Assembly: GCA_029939535.1 (NCBI GenBank) | Contig: JAOZST010000016.1 | Span: 1-34,690, forward strand | Length of the DNA stretch: 34,690 nt | Source: NBML01 sp029939535 | GTDB lineage: Bacteria; Desulfobacterota; Desulfobacteria; Desulfobacterales; Desulfobacteraceae | Reading direction: 5' to 3' | Shown: positions 16,363-24,873 of the stretch, in pieces | Numbering within the stretch: the stretch's first letter is position 1 | How the letters are laid out: the number at the start of each line of letters is the position of its first letter | The notes under the pieces: generated by a model | What the model was told of the DNA's origin: nothing | The model's input: the letters and a program-made list of their open reading frames with translations, nothing else | Databases searched by the model: none | Made by a program: the position numbers and the translations under genes

Positions 16363-17342
16363 CCCCCAATGGAAGTCATATGGCTGATGGGGATGTCTTT
16401 GATGTTACGTTCATTTATATTATGAAATAAAGGTTTATGGGTCAGGGTTGATTCAATAATGCTTTTGAGTTCCTGGTCTGATGCCCCGTTTCGCAGCTGG
16501 ATGAGTATGTCTTTTTCATAATTATGCAAAAGGCAGGGCCGCAGAGTTCCACGGGAAGTAAGCCTGAGACGGTTGCATTCGCTGCAAAAATGGGAAGAGA
16601 TGGGTGTGATAAATCCCACCACACCTTTGGCACCTTGTATTTGGTATTTTTTGGCAGGGCCGTCATTGTAATCTTTTTTCAGGGGGATAAGGGAACCAAA
16701 GGCTGATTCAATCTTATCCTGGATTTCCCTGGTCAGAATTTGCTGCTGTTTTTCAACATCAGAATCCCCCATGGGCATATATTCGATAAACCGGATGTGG
16801 AATGGATATTTCAGGGTCAGGGCGGCAAGGGAATCTATTTCATTGTCATTGATACCCCTGAGGGCCACAACATTTATTTTAATGGGAGATATACCAAGTG
16901 TTTGAGCTGTCACAATGGAATCCCATACCCTGTGAAAGCGGTCCCTGCCAGTGATGGATGTGAATTTAACCGGGTCAAGGGTATCCAGGCTGAAATTTAG
17001 TCTTTTGATCCCCATTTGTATCAGGTCGCTTATTTTGTCCCGGTTTAAAAGGGCTCCATTGGTGGTAATGGAAATATCCTTAAGGGGTTCAAGATTACAC
17101 AGCCTTTTCAGAAAAGAGAAGATTCCTCTGCGGACAAATGGTTCTCCTCCTGTGATTCTTACTTTGGTGATCCCCATTTCACTGGCAAGTTCAGTAATTT
17201 TCAGGATTTCTTCATAGGTTGCTATTTTTTTATGATCAATCACTGAAAAAGGGGAGGCAGGGACACAATACAAACACCTGAAATTGCATCGGTCTGTGAC
17301 GGATATCCGTAAATAATTGATGGGTCTATTGCCGGCAATCAT
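16359..17342 (-). CDS. moaA: GTP 3',8-cyclase MoaA (molybdopterin synthesis)
   Basis: This radical-SAM enzyme makes 3',8-cyclo-GTP, the first step of molybdopterin synthesis. From the ATG at 17342 it is 327 residues, the family's usual length. The first [4Fe-4S] cluster is C19-X3-C23-X2-C26 (DRCNFRCLYC). The second, substrate-binding cluster is C253-X2-C256-X13-C270 (FCSECNRLRLTSRG). It ends in the hallmark GG. A longer reading from 17435 adds 31 unrelated residues overlapping the upstream gene and is rejected. It lies 7 nt after cobA-hemD, last in the operon. Confidence 0.96.
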   Translation of the reverse strand: MIAGNRPINYLRISVTDRCNFRCLYCVPASPFSVIDHKKIATYEEILKITELASEMGITKVRITGGEPFVRRGIFSFLKRLCNLEPLKDISITTNGALLNRDKISDLIQMGIKRLNFSLDTLDPVKFTSITGRDRFHRVWDSIVTAQTLGISPIKINVVALRGINDNEIDSLAALTLKYPFHIRFIEYMPMGDSDVEKQQQILTREIQDKIESAFGSLIPLKKDYNDGPAKKYQIQGAKGVVGFITPISSHFCSECNRLRLTSRGTLRPCLLHNYEKDILIQLRNGASDQELKSIIESTLTHKPLFHNINERNIKDIPISHMTSIGG

Positions 17343-17349
17343 AATTTTA

Positions 17350-18909
17350 TTATTTTTTCCCGTAATGGGTAAGCAGGGCATCCACAAGACCGGGAATGGT
17401 ATATGGGTCTGCCTCAACTGATGGTTTAATTTCAAAAGATACCAGGGTATCCGAGGTAATGGGACCTATGCTTGCGATTGCCACATCTTTTAACAGGGCT
17501 TTGGCATCCAGGGATTCCAGCAAAGACATGAAATTGGATACTGTGGAAGAGCTTGTAAAGGTTACAGCATCAATCTCCTTTTCGGTCAGCATGGAAATGA
17601 GAGTTTCCTTGCCCAGGGTGCTCAGGACAGTTTCATAGACAGCCACCTCATCCAATATGGCCCCCATTCTTGTCAATTCGTCCGGTAAAACACTTCTGGC
17701 TATCTTTGCCCGGGGAAGGAGCACTTTTTTCCCTTTGATATTTATATTGGCAAAGGCATCCACCACAGATTCGGCTTGGTAGGTTTCCGGAAGGATATCA
17801 GAGATAATCCCATGGTCTGCCAGCCGTTCCTTGGTTATGGGACCGATACAGGCAAATTTTAAATGACCCAGGACTCTGACGTCTTTGCCCATGTCAAACA
17901 GGGTGTCAAAGAAAAATTTTACTCCATTGACACTGGTAAATATCAGCCAGTCATATTCATTCAGATTATTAATGGCTTTTTTGAGGGGATCTGTTTCTTT
18001 TGGGGCAATGATCTGAATTGTGGGAATCTCAATGCAGTTGGCCCCCAGTTTTGTCAATTGGGAAACCAGGTTGCTGGCCTGGGCCCTGGCCCGGGTGATA
18101 ACAATATTTTTGCCAAACAATGGCTTTTTGTCAAACCAGGCAAGTTCCTCTCGTAAAGAGACCACATGGCCCACAACAATTATTGCCGGTGATTTGAGTT
18201 TTGCCTGTCTGACTTTTTCAGCTATATTTTCCAGGGTGCCTGTTACAGTATGCTGTTGGGTAGTGGTTCCCCATCTCACAAGGGCCACTGGAGTATCAGA
18301 TTGTTTGCCGTGGGCCATAAGATTTTTAACAATATTTTCAAGGTTTTTAACGCCCATGAGAAAAACAAGGGTTGCATTGGATTTGGCAAACACATCCCAT
18401 TGCATGCTTGTGTCTTTTTTATTGGGGTCTTCATGGCCGGTGATAAAGGAGACAAAGGAGGTGTGTTCCCTGTGTGTCACGGGAATACCGGCATAAGCCG
18501 GGGCAGCAATGGCCGAGGTAACACCAGGAACCACTTCATATTTTACTCCGTGTCCCAGAAGGATCTGGGCCTCTTCTCCCCCCCGCCCAAAAACAAAGGG
18601 GTCTCCGCCTTTGAGCCGGGCAACAATCAGTCCCTGTTTTGCCTTGTCCACCAGAAGTAGATTAATTTTATCCTGGGTAAGGGTATGATTTCCGCCTTTT
18701 TTACCAACATAAATAATCTGGGCATCTTTTTTAGCATATTCAAGATGGAATGGGGATGCCAGGTAATCATATACAACCACATCAGCCGATTCAATGCATT
18801 CTTTGGCTTTTATGGTTAAAAGACCTGGATCACCAGGGCCTGCTCCAATCAAATATACCTTACCTGTTTTGTCTTTTTCCTTTTTGTCGGCCCTTGTTTT
18901 ATCAATCAT
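17350..18909 (-). CDS. cobA-hemD: Uroporphyrinogen-III C-methyltransferase / uroporphyrinogen-III synthase fusion
   Basis: This 519-residue bifunctional enzyme makes precorrin-2 from hydroxymethylbilane. The N-terminal SUMT domain (about 15-262) has VYLIGAGPGDPGLLTIKA, LKGGDPFVFGRGGEEA and PGVTSAIAAPAYAGIPVTHR. The C-terminal HemD domain (about 268-515) starts GKNIVITRARAQASNLV and contains the LIFTSVNGVKFFF-type motif. Such CobA-HemD fusions are known in sulfate reducers and clostridia, feeding sirohaem, cobalamin and haem. Its ATG overlaps the hemC 3' end by 8 nt, indicating coupled expression. Confidence 0.96.
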   Translation of the reverse strand: MIDKTRADKKEKDKTGKVYLIGAGPGDPGLLTIKAKECIESADVVVYDYLASPFHLEYAKKDAQIIYVGKKGGNHTLTQDKINLLLVDKAKQGLIVARLKGGDPFVFGRGGEEAQILLGHGVKYEVVPGVTSAIAAPAYAGIPVTHREHTSFVSFITGHEDPNKKDTSMQWDVFAKSNATLVFLMGVKNLENIVKNLMAHGKQSDTPVALVRWGTTTQQHTVTGTLENIAEKVRQAKLKSPAIIVVGHVVSLREELAWFDKKPLFGKNIVITRARAQASNLVSQLTKLGANCIEIPTIQIIAPKETDPLKKAINNLNEYDWLIFTSVNGVKFFFDTLFDMGKDVRVLGHLKFACIGPITKERLADHGIISDILPETYQAESVVDAFANINIKGKKVLLPRAKIARSVLPDELTRMGAILDEVAVYETVLSTLGKETLISMLTEKEIDAVTFTSSSTVSNFMSLLESLDAKALLKDVAIASIGPITSDTLVSFEIKPSVEADPYTIPGLVDALLTHYGKK

Positions 18910-19828
18910 TTGAATTCAAACTCTCCAATATTTTTTTCCCGCCTTTTTCAAGCAATTGATTTGCAAGCTTTCGGCCATGGTCTTCAATTGTGTCCACATG
19001 GGCAACAATCTGTTCCTTAATCACTTCCTGGCCGTCTTCCGAGGCAACCAAGGCAGTCAGCATTACCTGGTCATTTTTGACCTCTCCAAAACAGGCCACT
19101 GGAATGTGGCAGGAGCCTTCGATCTGTTTTAAAAAAGCCCTTTCTCCAATCACGCAGGTCCGGGTGGGGTCATGGTCCAGTTTTGCCATGACCGGAGCAA
19201 TGTCCACATCATTTTCCCTTGTTTCAATACACAGGGCACCCTGACCCACTGCCGGAACCATGAGGGTTTCATCCAGGTACTGGGTAATCTCATCTGCCTG
19301 GCCCAGACGTATCAGGCCGGCTGCGGCCAGCACAATGGCATCATATTCTCCTGATTTGAGTTTTTTAATTCTGGTATCCAGATTACCCCTGATGGAAACG
19401 ATTTCAAGGTCTGCCCGGAAAGCTTTAAGCTGGGAACCCCTCCTCAGACTGGATGTTCCGATTCTGGCCCCTGCCGGGTAATCAGCCAGCAGTTTATTGT
19501 CCTTTGAAATCATGACATCAAAGGGGTTCTCCCTTTCAGGTATGGCTCCGATTACAAGTCCCTGGGGCAGTTCACCAGGCATATCCTTCATGCTGTGAAC
19601 AGCAAGATCAATCTCTTTGTTCAGCAGGGCGCTTTCGATTTCTTTTACAAAAAGACCTTTTCCGCCCACCATGGACAATGGCCTGTCTGTAATCCGGTCA
19701 CCCGTTGTCCTGATGGTGATAATTTCAACCTCAAGTTCAGGGAAAAGATCATCAATGCTGGATTTGATGAAGTTGGCCTGCCACAGGGCAAGCTGGCTTC
19801 CTCTGGTGCCGATACGTAGTTTTTTCAT
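18902..19828 (-). CDS. hemC: Hydroxymethylbilane synthase (porphobilinogen deaminase)
   Basis: This 308-residue cytosolic enzyme polymerises four porphobilinogens. It shows RIGTRGSQLALWQA at the start, FVKEIESALLNKEIDLAVHS, HSMKDMPGELPQGL and IGTSSLRRGSQLKA. The cofactor-attaching cysteine is C240 in EGSCHIPVACFGE. The product passes straight to the HemD half of the next gene. It starts 3 nt after the fmdB-like gene. Confidence 0.97.
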   Translation of the reverse strand: MKKLRIGTRGSQLALWQANFIKSSIDDLFPELEVEIITIRTTGDRITDRPLSMVGGKGLFVKEIESALLNKEIDLAVHSMKDMPGELPQGLVIGAIPERENPFDVMISKDNKLLADYPAGARIGTSSLRRGSQLKAFRADLEIVSIRGNLDTRIKKLKSGEYDAIVLAAAGLIRLGQADEITQYLDETLMVPAVGQGALCIETRENDVDIAPVMAKLDHDPTRTCVIGERAFLKQIEGSCHIPVACFGEVKNDQVMLTALVASEDGQEVIKEQIVAHVDTIEDHGRKLANQLLEKGGKKILESLNSND

Positions 19829-19831
19829 ATG

Positions 19832-20071
19832 TTATCCAATCCCGCATGAAGAGCAATTGCTGGAAGTGCAGGAAGCGCAAGATGATGATGAAGAAGAAGT
19901 GACCTGGGTTTCATTGCCAGCCCCTGGAGCCTTGGATACAAAACCGCAGCAGGACATGAGTCTGGAAAGATCCTGGCTTTTACAGGAAGGACATTGGGGT
20001 TTGAAACTTCCCATGACAAGTAGTTCAAAATCTTTATTGCAGGCATTGCATTTATATTCGTAAATTGGCAT
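19832..20071 (-). CDS. FmdB/CxxC family zinc-ribbon protein
   Basis: This small protein (79 residues) has the FmdB-type putative regulatory zinc ribbon: MPIYEYKCNACNKDFELL with C8-X2-C11 and C27-X2-C30. A low-complexity Ser/Cys tail (TSSSSSSCASCTSSNC, then SSCGIG) follows. The family is widespread and its biochemical role is unsettled; FmdB was first noted next to formamidase or formate-related genes. GAGG precedes the ATG. As first gene of the hemC-cobA/hemD-moaA operon it could be a metal-responsive accessory factor, but this is inference only. Confidence 0.88.
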   Translation of the reverse strand: MPIYEYKCNACNKDFELLVMGSFKPQCPSCKSQDLSRLMSCCGFVSKAPGAGNETQVTSSSSSSCASCTSSNCSSCGIG

Positions 20072-20111
20072 TTTATAACCTCATACCTTTGTAAGTTTTA
20101 ATAAACAAATT

Positions 20112-20140
20112 AATATAATGGTTTAATTGAATATTTTCAA
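20112..20140 (-). promoter_or_regulatory. Sigma-70-type promoter of the fmdB-hemC-cobA/hemD-moaA operon
   Basis: On the - strand a -35 TTGAAA (20135-20140) is followed after exactly 17 nt by TATATT (20112-20117); each differs from consensus at one base. A transcript would start about 34 nt before the fmdB-like ATG. This is one of the two best promoters in the window. Confidence 0.65.
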
Positions 20141-20192
20141 GTCAGCAGTTATGTTATTTTCCTAGAGATTCCATAAACTTGTTTACCTTTCA

Positions 20193-21425
20193 TCATGCCG
20201 ATTTAATGGGTTTTTCCTGGTTGGCACCGGCCAGTTGGCATATCTTCTTGATTTGTTCCAGGCGGTTTTTGAACAAATGGTTTTCCGGTTCCAATGCCAC
20301 GCTTTTCTGGGCAAATATAAGAGCAATTTTCAAGTTTTTGTTTTGAAGGGCCATGGACTGGGCATAGCCTGACAATGAAGCAGCATCAGAGGGATTAATC
20401 TTTACAGCCCTGTTAAATTCAGTTCCTGCCTGGCCTGGATTTTTTTTGTCCAGTTTATCCAGGAAAATTTCTCCTTTCATCCTGAATGCCGCGCTGGAGT
20501 CTGGATTCAACCGGCCTGCAGTTTCAAGATGGGCCAGGGCCTGGTCCCATTTTTCCTGTTTAAACAAAAGAAGGCCCAAAAGAGATTCAACCTCAAACAG
20601 GTTCTGGTTAATTCCATGGGCCTTTTTAAGATAGATAATTGCCCTGTCCTCATCTTTATTGATCCTGTGAATCAGGCCAAGATTGTGAATGACCATAACC
20701 TCTTCGGGCTTTATTGCAATGGCCTTTTCAAACTCTTTTTTTGCCTTTTCAATCTGTCCCATCACCCCGTAACAAACCCCGAGGCTATTGATGAGATTGA
20801 TATTTTTGGGTTCAATTTCAAGGCCTTTTTTGTACTCTTTGATGGCTGCATCATATTGGTTCAGCTGATAAAGACGGTCCCCGCTGATGTTCAGGGAGAC
20901 AGCGTCAAAATAAATCATACCATCTGTTCCAAAAAATGCTGCATGGTCAATGGCCTTGAGTGCATTCCCCGGGATCTCTTTTCTTTTAAAATCATGGAAG
21001 GGAAAGCCTGCCACTCCCATGAGAATATCAGATTTAAGGGTAGCTGATATTTTTTCCTTTAACAGAGAGAGCAGGCGGCCTGCATTTTTTGCTTTAACAT
21101 AATCCCAGAAAACAAGGGCAAAAGAATAGTCATCCAGACTTTCCCATATCCCTCTTTCTTTGTTCAGAACAGAGTGAAAGCAGGCTTCAAAAATATCTTT
21201 TGCCTTTGATTTTGTTTTTTCTGAAGCTGTTTGGGATACCTGAACCACGGCACAGATAAAGTCATCTCCCGGAATATCAGCTGATGAGAGGCGGGTTTTA
21301 AATTTTTCAATCTGGACGGTTTGATCGTGGAGAAGATCTGAAAAAAAATTTTTGGGCGGTCCCAGGGTATTGTCTGAATCGGTTTTTAAAAAATGGATTT
21401 CCTTTGAAGCAAATTTATTTATCAT
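20193..21425 (-). CDS. TPR protein with a degenerate GGDEF-like N-domain
   Basis: The 410-residue protein has no signal peptide. Residues about 54-175 align by eye with a GGDEF fold: FICAVVQVSQTA at the first strand, DDYSFALVFWDYVKAKNAG where GGDEF-x-L would be, and LMGVAGFPFHD with the following helix. The signature is DDYSF (98-102) and the metal-binding aspartates are lost, so it should not make c-di-GMP. From about 180 to 395 there are five to six TPR units (for example YDAAIKEYKKGLEIEPKNIN). Its ATG overlaps the selA stop (ATGA). Likely an adaptor or c-di-GMP/nucleotide reader; the function is unknown. Confidence 0.75.
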   Translation of the reverse strand: MINKFASKEIHFLKTDSDNTLGPPKNFFSDLLHDQTVQIEKFKTRLSSADIPGDDFICAVVQVSQTASEKTKSKAKDIFEACFHSVLNKERGIWESLDDYSFALVFWDYVKAKNAGRLLSLLKEKISATLKSDILMGVAGFPFHDFKRKEIPGNALKAIDHAAFFGTDGMIYFDAVSLNISGDRLYQLNQYDAAIKEYKKGLEIEPKNINLINSLGVCYGVMGQIEKAKKEFEKAIAIKPEEVMVIHNLGLIHRINKDEDRAIIYLKKAHGINQNLFEVESLLGLLLFKQEKWDQALAHLETAGRLNPDSSAAFRMKGEIFLDKLDKKNPGQAGTEFNRAVKINPSDAASLSGYAQSMALQNKNLKIALIFAQKSVALEPENHLFKNRLEQIKKICQLAGANQEKPIKSA

Positions 21426-22858
21426 TTTTTTAACATCAGTTTTTCAAGGGTTGTTGAAATAATTTCTTCCTGGCCGGTTTGAATTGTTCTTGGATCTATG
21501 ATGTATCTGTCTCCTTCTATTCTGCCTATAATTGGGGGAGAAGACAGTCGCAGCCCCTTTTCAAGCTTTGCCACGGACATATTTTTGGGGCGTATGGTAA
21601 CACAGCAGGTGGGCAGTTTCAGTTCAGGAAATGATCCCCCTCCGGGTCTGGATTCCAAATCAGCCAAATCTACTTCAGCCAGGTCTTTAATTACTTTATC
21701 AATGATTTTGTGCAGGATCCCGGCCTTTTTACAGGTCTGATCATAGGACATGGTCAGCATTCGCAGGGTAGGAAGATTTTGTACAGCTTTCTTTTCTTCC
21801 CGGTAGAGTTTAAGAGTGGCTTCCAGGGCTCCCAGGGTTAGTTTATCAATGCGCAGGGCCCGGGTCAGGGGATTGGCCTTTATCCTGTTAATAGTCTCTT
21901 TTTTTCCAACAATGATCCCAGCCTGGGGACCTCCTAAAAGTTTGTCTCCGCTGAAAGTGATTACATCTGCACCAGAAGAGACTGAATGGGAAATCAGGGG
22001 TTCAAAAGGGAGGCCATAGTCTGAAAAATTAATCAGGGTGCCGCTGCCAAGATCTTCCATTACCGGGATTTGTTTTTCATTTCCCAGTCTTGCCAGTTCC
22101 CCCAGCTCCACACTGGCTGTAAACCCCTCAATTTTATAATTGCTGGTATGAACCTTGAGGAAAAGACCGGTATTGCCTGTAACAGCCTGTTCATAGTCCC
22201 GCAAATGAGTTCTGTTGGTGGTGCCCACTTCTTTTAAGATACACCCGCTTTTGGACATGACATCTGGAATTCTGAACGATCCGCCAATTTCAACCAGCTC
22301 TCCCCTGGAAACCACAACTTCAGTATCCTTTGCCAGGGTATTCAGGGTCAGGAAAACAGCACCGGCATTGTTGTTAACGGCCATGGCACTCTGGGCCCCG
22401 GTCAGTTCACAGATCAGTTCTTCAACCGCTGAATACCGTATTCCCCTTTTTCCTGTGTCAATGTTCAGTTCAAGGTTGGAATAGGACCTGGAAATGGCCT
22501 GAATATTTTCCAGGGCATCCTCACAAAGCAATGCCCGGCCAAGGTTTGTGTGGAGCACTACCCCAGTGGCATTGATCACTCCAACCAGTTTGTTTTTGAT
22601 TCTTTCCCGGGCCAGGGTAAATACTTTTGAAATGATATCTTTATTTTGAATATTTGTATTCTGATTATGGGTGATCTGGAGATTTTCTTCTCCTTTCTTG
22701 AGGATATCCTGGCGAATATTTTCCAGAACAAACCGGATGGATTCAATTACCACCTTTCGGGGTATTTCAGTAAACCGGACATCTTTTTTTATGCTTTCCA
22801 GGACATGGTCCACACCTGGCAGGTTTTTCAGCAATTGGTGTTTGTCTGTAACAGTCAT
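21422..22858 (-). CDS. selA: L-seryl-tRNA(Sec) selenium transferase SelA
   Basis: SelA converts seryl-tRNA(Sec) to selenocysteinyl-tRNA(Sec) using selenophosphate and PLP. The 478-residue protein has NATGVVLHTNLGRALL (about 96-111), LNIDTGKRGIRYSAVEELI, the NNNAGAVFL cofactor region and the PLP lysine K306 in FSGDKLLGGPQAG. Length is close to the usual 460-470. It implies that the organism makes selenoproteins; selB, selC and selD are not in the window. It lies 3 nt after the CheD-HDOD gene and overlaps the TPR gene by 4 nt, an unusual setting for selA. Confidence 0.97.
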   Translation of the reverse strand: MTVTDKHQLLKNLPGVDHVLESIKKDVRFTEIPRKVVIESIRFVLENIRQDILKKGEENLQITHNQNTNIQNKDIISKVFTLARERIKNKLVGVINATGVVLHTNLGRALLCEDALENIQAISRSYSNLELNIDTGKRGIRYSAVEELICELTGAQSAMAVNNNAGAVFLTLNTLAKDTEVVVSRGELVEIGGSFRIPDVMSKSGCILKEVGTTNRTHLRDYEQAVTGNTGLFLKVHTSNYKIEGFTASVELGELARLGNEKQIPVMEDLGSGTLINFSDYGLPFEPLISHSVSSGADVITFSGDKLLGGPQAGIIVGKKETINRIKANPLTRALRIDKLTLGALEATLKLYREEKKAVQNLPTLRMLTMSYDQTCKKAGILHKIIDKVIKDLAEVDLADLESRPGGGSFPELKLPTCCVTIRPKNMSVAKLEKGLRLSSPPIIGRIEGDRYIIDPRTIQTGQEEIISTTLEKLMLKK

Positions 22859-22861
22859 GGT

Positions 22862-24232
22862 CTACCTGTTGGAATTCATGATATCGTTATGGGGCATGGC
22901 ATTTAAGGGGATGCTGTCAATCAGTTTTGGAATGTCCGCTGCAGAGAGTTGGAGATGATCCAGAACAAGGCCAAGGCTCTGGGCTTGCATTTTTTCAAGA
23001 TCATAGCCTGTATGGAACTTTTCCATTAAAAGATCAGCAAGATAGACAGTATGGACAAGATCCTTGTTGCTATTTGCATTTTCAGGGTGGTGGTGGTGGC
23101 GGATTACCTGGGACAGAGCATTGGAAAACTGCCATTTTTTAGCCAGAAAAGCACCTGCCTCACAATGGGTAATACCCAGCAGCTTTTTTTCCGAGCTGAG
23201 AAAACTTTCCGTTTCCTGGCCCAGATTTCTGAAGAACAGGGGTGCGCTGTCTGCTATGTACTGGTCCAGGATTACCTTGCCGATATCATGGAGAAGCCCT
23301 GCAGTATAGGCATTCTTACCGGCAACTTTTTTGGTTTTTTCTGCTATCTTTTCAGCAGTTACAGCCACGCCTACAGCATGGAAAAATAAACCGCCCCTGC
23401 AAAGGGAATATCCAGAGGTGCCTGCCTGGTTATAATAGGTGTTTACAGCTGCCGTTATAACGGATTTGATCAGCATTTCCTCACCCAGCAGCAATACTGC
23501 CTCCTTGAGGGTGTCAATCTTGATTGTCCCGGCAAACAGGGCTGAATTGCATAGTTTTAATGTCTGGCCGCTCAAGACCTGATCCTGTGCAAGCTCCCGG
23601 GTAATGTCCTGGATCCCGTACCGATTGTCCTGAAACATTCTTAAGATTTTTAAGGCAGTCTGGGGAATGGGTTTTAAATTTTTAATGGTCTCTTGAATAT
23701 TATGCAGTTGTGGCCGGACAACCTCTTCCTTTGATTTGCAGACGTCTTCCCATGCCGGATTGATATTGGTTTCACCGGTTTTCATGTTTAATTCAAGGGT
23801 ACAGGTAAAAAAACCACCCGTCTCGGATGTAACAATTTCAATGCCTTGTTCTTTTAAAATGGACTGGGCAATCTCAGCTGACCTTCCGCCTATATCCAAG
23901 CCCATGTCCTGTTGGGAGACCGGTCCCACAAGGGCTCCTCCTGCAATACTGGCCTTGAGGTTTTCAGGTGAGCTGCCAAGGCTGATGATTTTGTTGAGCA
24001 GCATGGGAATTCCCGTGGATGCATATTTTTCCGGGAAATCAGTCCCTGAAAAGCCAGGAGGTTCAGGAAGAAGAATATGAATCATTCCGCCGATTTTATT
24101 GGATTTATCATACAGTGCCACTCCCAGGCAGGTGCCAAGATAGGCCTGATATATATTTGAAGATTTTTTGTCTGCTTTCAGATGACCGGCAGAGATATGC
24201 ACTATGTTTTGATAAACGTTTTGATAAACCAT
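22862..24232 (-). CDS. CheD-HDOD fusion protein
   Basis: The 456-residue protein fuses two signalling modules. Residues about 5-160 are CheD-like (chemoreceptor glutamine deamidase): YLGTCLGVALYD with nucleophile C35, GGMIHILLP with H52, and the SIAGGA strand. The Thr six residues before Cys in characterised CheD is Gln29 here. Residues about 185-440 are HDOD (LKPIPQTALKILRMF). Unlike many HDOD domains it keeps LLHDIGK (H315, D316), H285 and a run of His at 379-382, so some metal-dependent activity is possible. A 12-bp tandem repeat just after the ATG encodes VYQN twice. First gene of the selA-TPR operon. Confidence 0.85.
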   Translation of the reverse strand: MVYQNVYQNIVHISAGHLKADKKSSNIYQAYLGTCLGVALYDKSNKIGGMIHILLPEPPGFSGTDFPEKYASTGIPMLLNKIISLGSSPENLKASIAGGALVGPVSQQDMGLDIGGRSAEIAQSILKEQGIEIVTSETGGFFTCTLELNMKTGETNINPAWEDVCKSKEEVVRPQLHNIQETIKNLKPIPQTALKILRMFQDNRYGIQDITRELAQDQVLSGQTLKLCNSALFAGTIKIDTLKEAVLLLGEEMLIKSVITAAVNTYYNQAGTSGYSLCRGGLFFHAVGVAVTAEKIAEKTKKVAGKNAYTAGLLHDIGKVILDQYIADSAPLFFRNLGQETESFLSSEKKLLGITHCEAGAFLAKKWQFSNALSQVIRHHHHPENANSNKDLVHTVYLADLLMEKFHTGYDLEKMQAQSLGLVLDHLQLSAADIPKLIDSIPLNAMPHNDIMNSNR

Positions 24233-24300
24233 GAGTCTTTACTTACTAATATCCATATAAAATAGTATCCATAAAAATCGTATTAGATATCATTAATACT

Positions 24301-24361
24301 CCAGAGTTTTCAACTATTATCTTGCTGACGGCCTTTTTTAACGGTCAAGTTTTTACTCTGG
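24301..24361 (-). promoter_or_regulatory. Inverted repeat and possible promoter upstream of the CheD-HDOD gene
   Basis: The 155-nt gap between ilvH and the CheD-HDOD gene contains CCAGAGT (24301-24307) and its exact inverse ACTCTGG (24355-24361). Between them on the - strand lie TTGACC (24343-24348) and GATAAT (24316-24321), but their 21-nt spacing is too long for a normal sigma-70 promoter. The arrangement could be an activator-dependent promoter; evidence is weak. Confidence 0.25.
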
Positions 24362-24387
24362 ATCCATATCTTATCTAATATTAATTT

Positions 24388-24873
24388 TCATGCTTCCCTG
24401 TAAAGGGCCAGAACACCTGATCGGGCTAATTTCTTAATGCCAAAGGGCTCAAGTTTTTCAAGAAGCGTATCTATGGTGTTTTCATTGCCCGTAACTTCAA
24501 AAATATATTGTAAGGCCCCCTCATCCACCATCTTCCCTTGAAATTCTTCAATGATCTGTTTTATTTTTATTTGATTTTCCAGCTTGGCTTTTACACAGAT
24601 CATTGCCATTTCCCTTTTAACAGCCTTTTCTCCGGTCATATCACGAAGTTTTATGACATTGACAAGCCTTTTAATCTGTTTCATGCATTGCTCAAACAAA
24701 AGGGGGCTTGCATGGGTGGTGATGGTGATCCTGGACATTTTCGGGTTTGCTGTGGGTGCACCGCAGATGGTTTCAATATTATAACCTCTTCCGGCAAACA
24801 AACCTGTGATTCTGGCAGTAACACCAGGTTCATTTTCAACCAGCATGGTCAGGGTATATTTTTTTACTTCCAT
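24388..24873 (-). CDS. ilvH: Acetolactate synthase small (regulatory) subunit
   Basis: This 161-residue protein has an N-terminal ACT domain (about 5-75: TLTMLVENEPGVTARITGLF and GRGYNIETICGAPT). The C-terminal ALS-small domain (about 85-158) follows (EMAMICVKAKLENQ, ending SGVLALYRE). It activates acetolactate synthase and confers valine feedback inhibition in branched-chain amino-acid synthesis. AAGGA lies 6 nt before the ATG. The large subunit ilvB, usually immediately upstream, is absent: the upstream neighbour is a GGDEF gene. Confidence 0.95.
   Translation of the reverse strand: MEVKKYTLTMLVENEPGVTARITGLFAGRGYNIETICGAPTANPKMSRITITTHASPLLFEQCMKQIKRLVNVIKLRDMTGEKAVKREMAMICVKAKLENQIKIKQIIEEFQGKMVDEGALQYIFEVTGNENTIDTLLEKLEPFGIKKLARSGVLALYREA

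Noticed and set aside
17343..17435. A 31-residue N-terminal extension of MoaA
   Set aside because: It overlaps the end of cobA-hemD and bears no MoaA similarity, and the ATG at 17342 gives the usual family length.
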